A stretch of 64,000 bases of DNA from CAVYWD01 sp963772225 (GCA_963772225.1 CAVYWD010000003.1:248001-312000); one strand, 5' to 3'; positions 27,354 through 37,262 are shown, counted from the first letter of the stretch. Notes: generated by a model not told the origin, from the sequence alone. Numbers and translations are program-made.

Positions 27354-30300
27354 ATGACCCTGCGAGCGAGACTGACGCTGGCGGCGCTCATGCCCGCGGC
27401 CATGGCCGTCATCATCGGCGTCGCGCTGTTCGGCTCCCTCCGCGCGCTGGAGCAGGGCCGCGCCCGGATGCTGGCCGCCGAGCAGGTGGTGACGAGCACG
27501 CACGAGCTCGTCGGCTTGGCGCACGCCTACGTGCTCCACCCGGAGGACCGGCCCCGCCAGCAGTTCCTCGCCGTCCACCAGGCGCTGAGCGCGCGCCTGG
27601 CCGCCGTGGAGCTCGACGACCGCCGCCAGCGAGAGCTCCTGGAGGGAATCGGCCGGGACAGCGAGGCGGTGAAATCGGCGTTCCTGAGCCTGGTCGCCTC
27701 GCACCGGCGTGAGCCCCGCGGCCCGGAGTCCGAGCTCGTCCACGAGGACCAGGACCGGAGCGCCGGACAGGTCCTGGTCCGAGCGCAGGACGTCGTCGCC
27801 GACGCCGTGGCGCTCAAAAGCCTGATCGGCGACGAGGTAGCCACGGGCCAGCGGAAAAACGTCGCGCTGGTCCTGCTCCTCATCGTGGCCGTCGCCGCCC
27901 CGCTCACCGCCGCGATGAGCGCCATGCGCCGGACGACCGCGGCCGCGCTCGAGGCCCTGAGCCGTGGCACTGCCGCGGTCTCCTCCGGGGCCATGGGCCA
28001 CCGCATCGGCTCCACGTCGCGGGACGAGGTGGGCCAGCTCTCCCGCGACTTCGACCGGATGACCGTGTGGCTCCAGGAGACCACGGTCTCCCGCGACGCC
28101 CTCGCGGCCCAGGTGCGCGAGCGCCTGCGCGCCGAGGAGGACTTGCGGGGGCGCGAAGAGCGGCTGCGGCTCGCCCTGAGCGCCGGGCGCATGGCTGCCT
28201 GGGACCTGCACCTGCCGTCCGGCGAGGCCGTCTGGAGCGAGGAGCACGACAGGATGCTGGGCTACGAGCCCGGGTCGGTGAAGCCGAGCATCGGCGCGTG
28301 GATGGAGCGCGTCCACCCCGCCGACCGAGAGGCGACCGCCGCGCGCCTCCGGGCCAGCCTCGAGCAGGGCAGCGACTGGGCCGCGGAGTTCCGCACGCTC
28401 TGGCCCGACGGGACCGTGCGCTGGGTGGAGGTGCAAGGCCGCATCGAGCGCAGCGCGGCCGGCAAGCCCCTGCGCCAATACGGCGTCATGCGCGACACCA
28501 CCGAGCGCAAGCAGGCGGAGACCCTGCGCGCCGCGCTCAACTCCATCCACCAAATCATCCACTCCACGCTCGAGGTCGGCGAGATCCTCCAGAAGGCGCT
28601 GGTCGAGGCCGCGCGGGCCGTGGGCAGCGACTCGGCGGTGGTCTCCCTGCGCGAGGCGGACCAGTGGAGGGTGAAGTACGTCTACGGGCTTCCCCTGGCG
28701 GCCGTGGGCGCGCGGATGGGCGACGACGAGGAGCGGCACGCGCTCCTCGCGGTCCAGACCCGGCGGCCGGTGGCGGTGGACGACGTCCTGCGCGACGGGC
28801 GCGTCAACCGCGCGCACCTGAAGCGCTGGGGCGTGCGCTCGGTCTTGGCGGTGCCGCTCCTGGTCCGCGAGCGGGCGCTGGGCGTGCTCTTCCTGAACTT
28901 CCACGCGTCGGCCTTCGCATTCCGCGACGCCCACGTCGACTTCGCCGAGAAGCTCGCCACGGCCCTGGGGCTCGCCCTGGAGAACGCGCGCCTCTTGGCG
29001 AGCCTCCAGCAGGAGCTCTCGGAGCGGCGCCTGCGCGAGGAGCGGATCGCCCTGCTCACCCGGCTGTACGCGGTGCTCAGCCGCGTCAACGAGGCCCTGG
29101 TGCGGATCCGCGGTGAGGAGACGCTGTTCCGCGAGGTCTGCCGCATCGTCGCGCAGGACGGGGGCTTCCCCCTCGTCTGGATAGGCCTGGTCAAAGGGCC
29201 GGAGGTGGTCCCCGCCGCGGGGTGCGGGCCGTCCGCCGACTTCCTGGAGGGGGCGCGCGTGGAGGTCGACGGCGCGCTGGGCACGGGCCCCACCGGCACC
29301 TGCATCCGAGAGGACCGGCCCGCGGTCGTCGACGACTTCGACGTGAACCCGGCGACGGTGCCCTGGCGCCCCTCGGCCCAGCGCCATGGCTTTCGCGCCT
29401 CCGCGGCGTTCCCGCTGCACCGGCAAGGCAGGGTCATCGGCGCGATGACGCTCTACTCCCAGCGGCCTGGCGCGTTCGACCCCGAGCACGCCGGGCTGCT
29501 CGCGGCGCTCTGCGCCGACCTCTCCTACGCCCTGGACGCCTTGCGCCAGGAGGAGCTGCGCTCCGAGGCCGAGCAGGCGCTGCGCGAGCGCGAGCGGAGC
29601 CTGCGCGAGGCCGACGAGCGCAAGAACGAGTTCCTGGCGGTCCTCTCGCACGAGCTGCGAAATCCCCTGGCCCCCATCGCCAACAGCCTGCGGGTCCTGG
29701 AGCGCGCACCCCCGGGCGGCGAGCAGGCGTTGAGGGCCCAGGCGGTCATCGGCCGCCAGGTCGGGCAGCTGTCCCGCCTGGTCGACGACCTGCTCGACGT
29801 GACGCGCATCTCGCGCAACAAGATTCAGCTCCACCGCGAGCGCATCGAGCTCAACGAGCTCCTGCGGCGGGCGCTGGAGGACCACCGCTTGCTCTTCGAG
29901 GGCAACGGCGTGCGCCTGGAACTCACGCCCGCGCCGGAGCCAGTCTTCGTCTTCGGGGACGGCAATCGCCTGGCCCAGGTCGTGGGCAACCTCCTCACCA
30001 ACGCTGCGAAATTCACGCCCCGCGGCGGGAGCACCTGCGTCAGCCTCTCGGCCGACTCGGAAGCCGCCGCCTTGTCAGTCCGCGACACGGGAGTGGGCAT
30101 GGCGCCCGAGATGCTGCCGCGGCTCTTCCAGCCCTTCATGCAGGCCGACCGGACGCTGGACCGGAGCAAGGGCGGGCTCGGCCTGGGCCTGGCCCTGGTC
30201 AAGGGACTCATCGAGCTGCACGGCGGCGGCGTGTCGGTGAGGAGCGACGGGCTGGGGAAGGGCGCCGAGTTCCAGGTGCGCTTGCCGCTGGACCTCGTCT

Positions 30301-30785
30301 TGGAGCAGCCGGCGGCCCAGGTCCCCGCCGCCGCGCTCCCGCGCCTCGGCCGGCGCCGGGTGCTCATCATCGAGGACAACCGGGACGCCGCCGACAGCCT
30401 GCGCGAGGTGCTGCAGCTCTCGGGCCACGAGGTCGCCGTCGCGTTCGACGGAGCCGAGGGGGTCTTCGCGGCCAAGGCCTTTCGCCCCGAGGTCGTCCTG
30501 TGCGACATCGGCCTGCCGGGGATGAACGGGTTCGAGGTGGCGCGGGCCCTTCGGGCCGACGCGGCGCTGAAGGAGACGTTGCTGGTGGCGCTGAGCGGCT
30601 ACGCCTTGCCGGACGACATCCGCCGGTCGGCCGAGGCCGGCTTTCGGCACCACCTGGCCAAGCCCCCGAGCCTCGAGGAGCTGGAGCGCGTGCTCGCCGG
30701 CGGCTCACCCGCGGGGCAGGGGCGCGGCGCGTTCGCCGGAGTCGAAGGAGCGCCGGCGGAGAGCGCGACCGGAGCGGGGGGCTGA
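27354..30785 (+). CDS. Hybrid sensor histidine kinase (HAMP-PAS-GAF-GAF-HisKA-HATPase-REC)
   Basis: A 1,143-residue sensor. An N-terminal helix, an extracytoplasmic part of about 140 residues and a second helix (VALVLLLIVAVAAPLTAAM) are followed by a HAMP domain. A PAS domain follows (LRLALSAGRMAAWDLHLPSG with the PAC end), then two GAF domains (EILQKALVEAARAVGSDSAV; RIRGEETLFREVCRIVAQDGGF). HisKA has the phospho-His in LSHELRNPLAPI; HATPase has NLLTNAAKFTP, DTGVGMAP and GLGLGLALVKGL. The receiver has the phospho-Asp in CDIGLPGMNGFEV and KPPSLEELE. It is intact, with AGGAG about six bases before the ATG. Its last 295 coding bases plus 155 bases downstream recur at 40.4 kb. Confidence 0.95.
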   Translation: MTLRARLTLAALMPAAMAVIIGVALFGSLRALEQGRARMLAAEQVVTSTHELVGLAHAYVLHPEDRPRQQFLAVHQALSARLAAVELDDRRQRELLEGIGRDSEAVKSAFLSLVASHRREPRGPESELVHEDQDRSAGQVLVRAQDVVADAVALKSLIGDEVATGQRKNVALVLLLIVAVAAPLTAAMSAMRRTTAAALEALSRGTAAVSSGAMGHRIGSTSRDEVGQLSRDFDRMTVWLQETTVSRDALAAQVRERLRAEEDLRGREERLRLALSAGRMAAWDLHLPSGEAVWSEEHDRMLGYEPGSVKPSIGAWMERVHPADREATAARLRASLEQGSDWAAEFRTLWPDGTVRWVEVQGRIERSAAGKPLRQYGVMRDTTERKQAETLRAALNSIHQIIHSTLEVGEILQKALVEAARAVGSDSAVVSLREADQWRVKYVYGLPLAAVGARMGDDEERHALLAVQTRRPVAVDDVLRDGRVNRAHLKRWGVRSVLAVPLLVRERALGVLFLNFHASAFAFRDAHVDFAEKLATALGLALENARLLASLQQELSERRLREERIALLTRLYAVLSRVNEALVRIRGEETLFREVCRIVAQDGGFPLVWIGLVKGPEVVPAAGCGPSADFLEGARVEVDGALGTGPTGTCIREDRPAVVDDFDVNPATVPWRPSAQRHGFRASAAFPLHRQGRVIGAMTLYSQRPGAFDPEHAGLLAALCADLSYALDALRQEELRSEAEQALRERERSLREADERKNEFLAVLSHELRNPLAPIANSLRVLERAPPGGEQALRAQAVIGRQVGQLSRLVDDLLDVTRISRNKIQLHRERIELNELLRRALEDHRLLFEGNGVRLELTPAPEPVFVFGDGNRLAQVVGNLLTNAAKFTPRGGSTCVSLSADSEAAALSVRDTGVGMAPEMLPRLFQPFMQADRTLDRSKGGLGLGLALVKGLIELHGGGVSVRSDGLGKGAEFQVRLPLDLVLEQPAAQVPAAALPRLGRRRVLIIEDNRDAADSLREVLQLSGHEVAVAFDGAEGVFAAKAFRPEVVLCDIGLPGMNGFEVARALRADAALKETLLVALSGYALPDDIRRSAEAGFRHHLAKPPSLEELERVLAGGSPAGQGRGAFAGVEGAPAESATGAGG

Positions 30786-30940
30786 AGCGAGGGCCTTCGG
30801 GCCGGGCACCGCAGGCGGCTTGGAGAGCTGACCCTTCGCCGCGCTCAGGAGCTCGCGCGGGAGACGAGCGCCAGCCTCTCGGCGGCCGGCTCGCGCTCCG
30901 TCCCGTTCCGCCGGCACGACTCGAGGCACGCTTGCCGGAA
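30491..30940. repeat. 450-bp direct repeat, left copy (end of hybrid kinase gene)
   Basis: This segment covers the second half of the kinase receiver domain and 155 bases beyond its stop. It recurs at 40384-40833 in the same orientation and with no indels (constant offset 9,893). I count four base differences, three in one short patch (GAGACGTTG against GACGCGCTG), so about 99% identity. Homology starts and ends abruptly. Confidence 0.93.
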
Positions 30941-31015
30941 AGAGCCCGAGGGGCAGCTCGCTCTGCCGCTGCCCGAGGTCAAGCCGACCTTCGGCTACGG
31001 CTGGCAGACGATTGA

Positions 31016-31369
31016 GCTCGTCAAGGCGCTTGGCGCCGCGGCCTCGGGAGTTGGATTGGCATTCGTTGCTGGTACGACCAGATCGCGGGCAGACAACACA
31101 CCGGCTGCAACTACTGTGATGCTCGCCGCGCAGCCGATCTCGCTGCGGCAAAGGCGGGGGCGCACGCGAACACGGTATTCAAGCTCGTAGGAAGCAATCA
31201 GGTCGGGAAGGGATCGCTTCGCGGAATCGCCGTGCTCGAGGCGCTGCGGTTGTACTGCAAGGCGAAGAAGCTTCCACTCGCAGAGCGGCCGCCGTTACCG
31301 CAGTTCAGAACTCTTCGCGTTGGGTGCGATTTCGGTGATGGTAATATTAGGACGCCGGACGACCCTTAG
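31016..31369 (+). other. Unidentified open frame with protein-like composition, no start codon
   Basis: From just after a TGA at 31013 the plus strand is open for 117 codons and reads IGIRCWYDQIAGRQHTGCNY, CDARRAADLAAAKAGAHANT and FKLVGSNQVGKGSLRGIAVLE. The composition is unlike the Arg/Pro-rich shadow frames. No ATG, GTG or TTG lies before the protein-like part, so it looks like the 3' remnant of a lost gene. The last 75 bases overlap the convergent RCC1 gene. I cannot assign a family. Confidence 0.35.
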
Positions 31370-32872
31370 TAACACCAGGTCCGTGCGCGTCTTTCCGCCG
31401 CCGGACGCGGAAACCTTGATCGCATAGATCCCGGTCGCGGCCTTCGAGCTGGCGGTCAGCCTCAGCAGCGAGGTTCCAGAGCCAGGCGACGCGATGGTAG
31501 CTGGACTAAAGCTCGCGTTTACACCGATGGGCAGCCCAGAGGCCGACAGCGACACGGCGCTGTTGAAGCCGCCCGAGATGGCGGTCGTGAGGGTGACCGA
31601 ACCCGAGCCGCCCCGCGCCACCGACAAGGACTTCGGCGATGCGTAGAGCGTGAAGTCGGGCGGCCGGACGATAATAAGTGACACCGAGGCCGTATGAGTC
31701 TTTCCGCCGCCGGTAGCGGAGACCCGGACCGAGTAAGTCCCGGTCTCGGCATGCGAGCTGGCGGTCAGCGTGAGCAGCGAGGTTCCAGAGCCGGGCGCCG
31801 CGATAGAGGCTGGCCTGAAGGTCGCCCTCACTCCGCATGGCAACCCGGAGGCGGAGAGCCTCACCGGGCTGTCGAAACCGCCCGAGACGGTGGTCGTCAA
31901 GGTGACCAGGCCCGAGCTGCCTTGCGCCACCGATACGGACGTGGGGGACGCCGAGAGGGCGAAGTTGGGCAGCGGGACGATCGTCAGAGACACCGGGACA
32001 GAGTGGGTCCTTCCACCGCCGGCTGCAGAGAGGGTGATCGCGTAGGTCCCGGTCGCGGCGGACGAGTCGGCGCTCAGCGTGATCTGCGAAGTCCCAGAGC
32101 CGGGCGCCGCGATGGAGGCGGGGTTGAAGGTCGCGCTCACGCCGGTGGGCAACCCAGAGGCCGAGAGCGACACCGGGCTGTTGAAGCCGCCCGAGACGGT
32201 GGTCGTGAGGGTCACCAGGCCCGAGCCGCCCTGCGCCAGCGTAAGAGATGTCGGAGACGCCGAGACGGTGAAGTCGGATGGCGCCACGACAGCCAGGCTG
32301 TGCGCGCCTCCGCCCGCGACAGTGACGACCGCCGTCAGGTTGCTCACCTGAACCGGCACCGAGCTGTCGGTCGTCGTGCCGTTGCCGAGTTGGCCCCAGC
32401 GGTTGTATCCCCAGGCCCAGACGCTGCCATTGGAATCCAGGGCCAAGCTGTGCGCGCCTCCGCCCGCGACAGCGACGACCCCCTTCAAGTTGCTCACCCG
32501 AACCGGCACCGAGCTGTTGGTCGTCGTGCCGTTGCCCAGTTGACCGCTGGAGTTATCGCCCCAGGCCCAGACGCTGTCGTTGGAATCCAGGGCCAAGCTG
32601 TGCGCGCCTCCGCCCGCGACAGCGACGACCGCCGTCAGGTTGCTCACCTGAACCGGCACCGAGCTGTCGGTCGTTGTGCCATTGCCCAGTTGGCCGTAGT
32701 TGTTGACGCCCCAGGCCCAGACGCTGCCATTAGAATCGAGGGCGAGGCTATGCTCCTCGCCTCCCGCGACAGCGACGACCGCCGTCAGGTTGCTCACCTG
32801 GACCGGCACCGAGCTGTTGGTCGTTGTTCCATTGCCCAGTTGACCGTAGGAGTTGTAACCCAGCCCTTTCAA
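31295..32872 (-). pseudogene. RCC1-repeat surface protein, C-terminal part (separated by the IS element)
   Basis: The downstream piece of the interrupted gene. It carries the end of RCC1 repeat 11 and three full repeats (NNYGQLGNGTTTDSSVPVQV type, about 50 residues each). Four Ig-like domains of about 90 residues follow, with the pattern SASPTSLTLAQGGSGLVTLT and GLPTGVSATFNPASIAAPGSG; these resemble bacterial Ig/BACON modules. It stops at 31295. The first codons, MKG, come from the IS end and are not native. Deleting the IS and one target copy rejoins it in frame with the part at 34388-36034 to give 1,066 residues. Confidence 0.85.
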
Positions 32873-34387
32873 GGTGCGTTCTTTCTCTTTGTTTTCCGCA
32901 ATGCTAGCAAGCGAGCAGTGGAAACATGAGGGTGTCTTCGGTTGAAGGTTCTCGGTTGCCGCGGCTTCTTTGGACCACGTGGATGTCGACGGAACTTCAG
33001 CAAGTCAACTTCTCCAGCGAGGTCGACAAGCACCTTGGCGACCTCGCTGGTTGGGGCTGCCTGGAATACTCGCCACGCTTTGGGCGGGATCGCGATCTCC
33101 ATGCCTCGCCGGGTGCCGGCGATTTCGTCGGCCAGGTAATAGGCCGATACCTCTTCTTGGATCTTTTCGGCTCCGTGCTCGGCGCGCAAGGCGGCCTTGA
33201 TGACCGAGAGAACGTTGTAGGCGACCAAGGCCACACAGAACGCGAAGAGCGCTGCCTTCGGATAGCCCAACGTATTGAGCTCGCCTTCCAGGGTTGCCTC
33301 CAGCTCCTGAAATGCCAACTCGATGCCCCACCGCTTTCGGTAGACAGCGCCGACGGTTGTGCCGAGAGTATCTGGTGGGAGATTCGTCAGGATGTGAAGT
33401 TCCCGGTCGCCATCACGCGTCGCCTTCTGAAGCTTCAGGGTAATACGGCGGGCGAGGAGCGAGTTCCCGGTGTCATCCCTCAGCTTCACCTCCTGTTCCC
33501 AAACCTCGGCGCCGTCGATGGTGCCGCAGCGACGAAGACGGCCGATCGGTTTCCACGGCACATTGATGCGGTGGTGCCTGACGATGAAGAGCCCCTCTCG
33601 ACGGGCGATGCCGAAGAGCAGGGCGCAGGTGCAGAAGTTGCGGTCAGCGATCCACACGTCCCTCGGCGCGACCTTCGCCAACACCGCTTCAGTGAGCGAG
33701 CGCTCCTGGGCGTGGCCATCCTCGCAAGGGATCACATCGGTTACTTGCAGGAGGCGCGGATCCAGCACGACCAATGCAAACCCTGGCAGCGGGCCCGCTG
33801 CGGTCTTGCGCAGCTCGGAAATCCGATGCTCCGTGGCCGCCAGGTGATTCCCGTCGAGGATCCGAGCTCGATACCCTGGAAGGAGTTCCGGAAGCGATGC
33901 CTTCATGCTTTCGATCAACGGAACAGTGCGACCGGCGACGTGCTTGACCAATGCCGCACCGACCCCCGGCTCGATTCCGTCGACCTTGTTGTACAGCGAC
34001 TGTACCGAGACCTCAATTCGGCGCCGATTGGCTTGATAGGCGGCGTGAAGCGACGGCCGGATGCGGTGAACCACGAGGCTCATCAAGTCGACGACTGTGG
34101 AGAACAGCAGCGTCCGCGTGTATTGCGTTTCAGCGCTCGCGCCAAACACGGCATCAACATCTTCGGAGCGCAGCGCATGCTCGAGTGTCCCACGCGCCAT
34201 CACGCTAATCGGGCTCTGTTCAATGAACGGAGCGAACACCTTGCCAAGAATCATGCGTTGGCCTTTCGACGGGCGCCCCGGTTTGGACGCGCCCAGGAGA
34301 GGCCAGATCCATGGCAGATTCTCAGGACCCGCACAATAGAGTCGAAATCCCGCAGCAACACCAACTACTTACGACCTTTAAAGGGCT
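32862..34387 (-). mobile_element. IS4-family insertion sequence inside the RCC1 gene
   Basis: A 1,526-bp element. Its ends are 14-bp imperfect inverted repeats, AGCCCTTTCAAGGT on the left and AGCCCTTTAAAGGT read inward from the right. The 13-bp sequence GGAGTTGTAACCC is directly repeated at 32849-32861 and 34388-34400 as the target duplication. IS4 elements typically make 9-13 bp duplications. The element encodes one transposase on the minus strand and has lower GC than its surroundings. The intact ends, duplication and full-length transposase suggest a recent, possibly still active insertion. Confidence 0.92.
32869..34254 (-). CDS. IS4-family DDE transposase
   Basis: A 461-residue transposase filling the element. 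The catalytic acids are expected at ARILDGNHLA (first Asp), DVWIADRNFC (second Asp) and in the IS4 signature YRKRWGIELAFQELE (Y-x2-R-x3-E), after which EGELNTLGYPKAALFAFCVALVAYN forms the conserved C-terminal helices. It is full length with no internal break and has the same orientation as the gene it interrupts. It catalyses cut-and-paste movement of the element. Two ATGs (34254 and 34200) could start it; the first keeps VFAPFIEQSPISVM, typical of the family N-terminus. Confidence 0.92.
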   Translation of the reverse strand: MILGKVFAPFIEQSPISVMARGTLEHALRSEDVDAVFGASAETQYTRTLLFSTVVDLMSLVVHRIRPSLHAAYQANRRRIEVSVQSLYNKVDGIEPGVGAALVKHVAGRTVPLIESMKASLPELLPGYRARILDGNHLAATEHRISELRKTAAGPLPGFALVVLDPRLLQVTDVIPCEDGHAQERSLTEAVLAKVAPRDVWIADRNFCTCALLFGIARREGLFIVRHHRINVPWKPIGRLRRCGTIDGAEVWEQEVKLRDDTGNSLLARRITLKLQKATRDGDRELHILTNLPPDTLGTTVGAVYRKRWGIELAFQELEATLEGELNTLGYPKAALFAFCVALVAYNVLSVIKAALRAEHGAEKIQEEVSAYYLADEIAGTRRGMEIAIPPKAWRVFQAAPTSEVAKVLVDLAGEVDLLKFRRHPRGPKKPRQPRTFNRRHPHVSTARLLALRKTKRKNAP

Positions 34388-36034
34388 GGAGTTGTAACCC
34401 CAGGCCCAGACGCTGCCTTTGGAATCCAGGGCCAAGCTGTGCAAATCGCCTCCCGCGACAGCGACGGCTCCCGCCAGGTCGCTCACCTGAACTGGCACCG
34501 AGCTGTCGGTCGTTGTGCCGTTGCCCAGTTGGCCGACCCAGTTGCCGCCCCAGGCCCAGACGCTGCCGTTGGAATCCAGGACCAGGCTATGGTCATTGCC
34601 TCCCGCGACAGCGACGACCCCCGTCAGGTTGCTCACCTGAACCGGCACCGAGTTGTTGGTCGTTGTGCCGTTGCCCAGCTGGCCGTGGAGGTTGTAGCCC
34701 CAGGTCCAGACGCTGCCGCTCGAATCCAAGGCCAGACTATGCTCGCCGCCTCCCGCGACAGCGACGACCGCCGTCAGGTTGCTCACCTGAACCGGCACCG
34801 AGCTGATGGCCGTCGTGCCGTTGCCCAGTTGGCCGTAGGTGTTGTCGCCCCAGGCCCAAACGCTGCCATTAGAATCCAGGGCCAAGCTATGCAACTCGCC
34901 TTCCGCGACAGCGACGACCCCCGTCAGGTTGCTCACCTGAACTGGCACCGAGCTGTCGGTCGTTGTGCCGTTGCCCAGTTGGCCGGAGAAGTTGCCGCCC
35001 CAGGCCCAGACGCTGCCATTGGAATCCACAGTCACGCTATGGTACGCGCCTGCCCCGACAGCGGCGACCGCCGTCAGGTTGCTCACCTGGACCGGCACCG
35101 AACTGCTGGTCGTTGTGCCGTTGCCCAGTTGGCCGTAGTAGTTGTAGCCCCATCCCCAGACGCTGCCGTCGGAACGTACGGCCAGGCTGTGCTCAAGGCC
35201 TCCGGCCACAGCGACCACCCCCGTCAGGTTGCTCACCTGAACCGGCACCGAGCTGTTGGTCGTTGTGCCGTTGCCCAGTTGGCCTGAGTAGTTGTAGCCC
35301 CAGGTCCAGACTCTGCCGCTCGAGTCCAGGGCCAGGCCATGCCTATAGCCTCCTGCGACAGCGACGACCCCCGTCAGGTTGCTCACCTGAACCGGCACCG
35401 AGCTGTTGGTCGTTGTGCCGTTGCCCAGCTCGCCGTCGAAGTTGTCGCCCCAAGCCCAGACTCTGCCGCTCGAGTCCAGGGCCAGGCTATGGCCGCCGCC
35501 TCCTGCGACGGCGACCACCCCCGTGAGGCTGCTCACCTGAACCGGCACCGAGCTGTCGGTCGTAGTGCCGTTGCCCAGTTGGCCGGAGGAGTTGGCGCCC
35601 CAGGCCCAGACGCTGCCGCTCGAATCGAGGGCCAGGCCATGCGCAGAGCCTGCTGCGACAGCGACGACCCCCGTCAGGTTGCTCACCTGAACCGGCACCG
35701 AGCTGTCGGTCGTAGTGCCGTTACCCAGTTGGCCGTAGTTGTTGTAGCCCCAGGACCAGACTCTGCCGCTCGAATCGAGGGCCAGGCCCTGCCTATAGCC
35801 TCCCGCGACGGCGACGATCCCCGTCAGATTGCTCACCCGAACCGGCACCGAGCTGAAGTGCGCAGTGCCGTTGCCCAGTTGGCCGTCGTAGTTGTCGCCC
35901 CAGGCCCAGGCAGTCCCCGGCGGGGCCGCGGCCTCGGCTGAAGCGGCGGAGATCGGAGATGGGACCAGCCCAAGGACCAAAGAAACGAGAGATGCCGCCC
36001 TTGCCATTGTCCGCGCTACGACGAAATGATTCAT
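34322..36034 (-). pseudogene. RCC1-repeat surface protein, N-terminal part (interrupted by the IS element)
   Basis: The upstream piece of the interrupted gene. From the ATG at 36034 a signal peptide (MARAASLVSLVLGLVPSPISAASA) exports the product, which begins its first RCC1 unit at TAWAWGDNYDGQLGNG. Ten full units of 50 residues and the start of the eleventh follow, ending at AWGYNSS where the IS begins at 34387; the frame then reads 22 codons of IS sequence to a stop at 34322. RCC1 units form beta-propellers, so with 14 units the native protein would make two seven-bladed propellers (inferred). A truncated propeller of 10-11 blades is unlikely to fold normally. Confidence 0.86.
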
Positions 36035-36525
36035 GGTTCGCGCGTCCTTTTGCGTGAATGGAGAGGCATCTGTTCTGCGTTTGGCTCGCATTCGTGTAGA
36101 CCGCTTCGCTCGATTGCGCCAAGGAAAAGAGGAGCGCCCATTCCGTTTTCACCGAGCAGGATCGACGCAGGTGCTTCTCGTGCGGTGCGTCCGTTAGCTA
36201 TTGCTGCGCCGGCTGGTCGATGGAGATACAAACCAAACGGGATGGCGGCCGCGAATACTTGAGGCAGTCCTTGACCGTCCTTGACCCCAAGAAGGGAGTC
36301 CCATCTCGGTCGGCGGCCGCATGTCAGTGCGTGGATGCGCAACGCCTGGCTCTGGACGGCAATCTTGATTGCGGGCCCCAGCAGATGTCCCCGTGCCAGA
36401 ACGCTCCCGGCCGCTCGGCCTCTCAACGCAGGCGCGTTTTGGCCCCTCCCCGCGCCAAGGACTGAGAGCCCACACGAAGTCTGGAGCACACCGCCGGGTT
36501 CCGGGACGTTCCGGGACCACCCGGA
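36035..36525. other. Region upstream of the RCC1 gene, no supported gene
   Basis: About 490 bases. A 152-codon minus-strand frame (36031-36489) overlaps the RCC1 signal-peptide start, and two plus-strand frames also cross it. None has a ribosome site or known domain. The RCC1 promoter should be here. Confidence 0.35.
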
Positions 36526-36786
36526 TCAGCGGAATCGCCGCGGACCAGGGGACCGGCCGATGAACTTGGGGCAGATCATTCCACTCCTACCTGAAAGGCG
36601 GCGAAGCGGCGTCGGGGCTGGCGCGGCTGGCGCTTCATCCCTCCGGTCAGGGCGGTTCGGGGACGAATCTCTCGTGCGGACCACGGTATTGCTCCTGCCA
36701 GGCCGCGCGCAACAGCGCCCGCGGCCCATCAGGAGCCCAGATTGTCCGAAATTCCCCTGATCCCCGGTCCCCGGCGATTCCGGTGA
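36526..36786. mobile_element. 261-bp segment bounded by 21-bp inverted repeats (MITE or IS remnant)
   Basis: The left end TCAGCGGAATCGCCG with CGGACC (36526-36546) and the reverse complement of the right end, TCACCGGAATCGCCG with GGGACC (36766-36786), match at 19 of 21 positions. No transposase frame lies inside. The CGATTCCGGTGA-type ends recall the non-coding ends of some IS21-like elements, a match from memory only. No target duplication is clear. Confidence 0.42.
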
Positions 36787-36827
36787 AAGTTGGACCCTCC
36801 GAAACCGGTGCTGACCATCATGCCGAA

Positions 36828-37262
36828 TCACTGAGGCGATCGATGGTACGTTTCTCGAACGCCGAATCTGTTTAACGCGATCAGCGTTTGGCTGTCCGGC
36901 ATCAAGATCTGCAATTGCTCTACCGCCTGTCTGGGTTTGTCTTGATATCCAGGTCGCGACTCGCCGGCAGACGGCACAAAACTCGCGTGGGTTTGGCGCA
37001 GTGTCAACATGTTCCCCGAGAGGATGAACTGGCCTTTGTCGATGGCAACGCCCGAAATCATGGTGCCGGAGCCGGCGATCATATGCTCGTACGTGCCATC
37101 GGGACGAAATAGATAGGCCTTGGAGTCACCCATCCATTTGCCGACAATAGGGTTGCCGGCGGGCTGCCCTTCCGCCTGCTGAGCCCATGCCTGATGAGAG
37201 GTCGCAAGAAACATCCACGCAAGAGCACAAGCCGAAGCAAGTCCAAGCTGTTTGCCGCCCAT
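36828..37262 (-). CDS. Secreted hypothetical protein, lipocalin-like
   Basis: A 144-residue protein with a signal peptide (LASACALAWMFLATSHQAWAQ). The mature part has PIVGKWMGDSKAYLFRPDGTY, a phrase common to small secreted beta-barrel (lipocalin-like, TIGR03067-like) proteins, followed by alternating strand-like segments and LNRFGVRETYHRSPQ at the end. Its ligand is unknown. It lies within the island bounded by the 450-bp repeats and has noticeably lower GC than the core genes nearby, in keeping with acquisition. The start at 37262 gives a normal signal peptide. Confidence 0.68.
   Translation of the reverse strand: MGGKQLGLASACALAWMFLATSHQAWAQQAEGQPAGNPIVGKWMGDSKAYLFRPDGTYEHMIAGSGTMISGVAIDKGQFILSGNMLTLRQTHASFVPSAGESRPGYQDKPRQAVEQLQILMPDSQTLIALNRFGVRETYHRSPQ

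Larger units (their letters stand above)
32290..35925. repeat. 150-bp tandem repeat array encoding 14 RCC1 units
   Basis: Apart from the IS insertion, the region consists of near-identical 150-base units, best seen as GTTGCTCACCTGAACCGG recurring at exact 150-base spacing. Each unit encodes one RCC1 blade of 50 residues, AWGxNxxGQLGNGTTT then SSVPVQVSNLTGVVAVAGG. The high DNA identity between units points to recent unit duplication or gene conversion. Confidence 0.9.

Noticed and set aside
26919..29885. 988-codon minus-strand frame opposite the hybrid kinase gene
   Set aside because: No domain, composition typical of antisense frames, and the plus strand encodes an intact multidomain kinase.
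32290..35925. 150-bp tandem repeats considered as a non-coding satellite or CRISPR-like array
   Set aside because: Each unit encodes one RCC1 blade in frame and there are no unique spacers.
36281..36760. 159-codon plus-strand frame upstream of the RCC1 gene
   Set aside because: Crosses the inverted-repeat element and lacks start signals and homology; likely chance.
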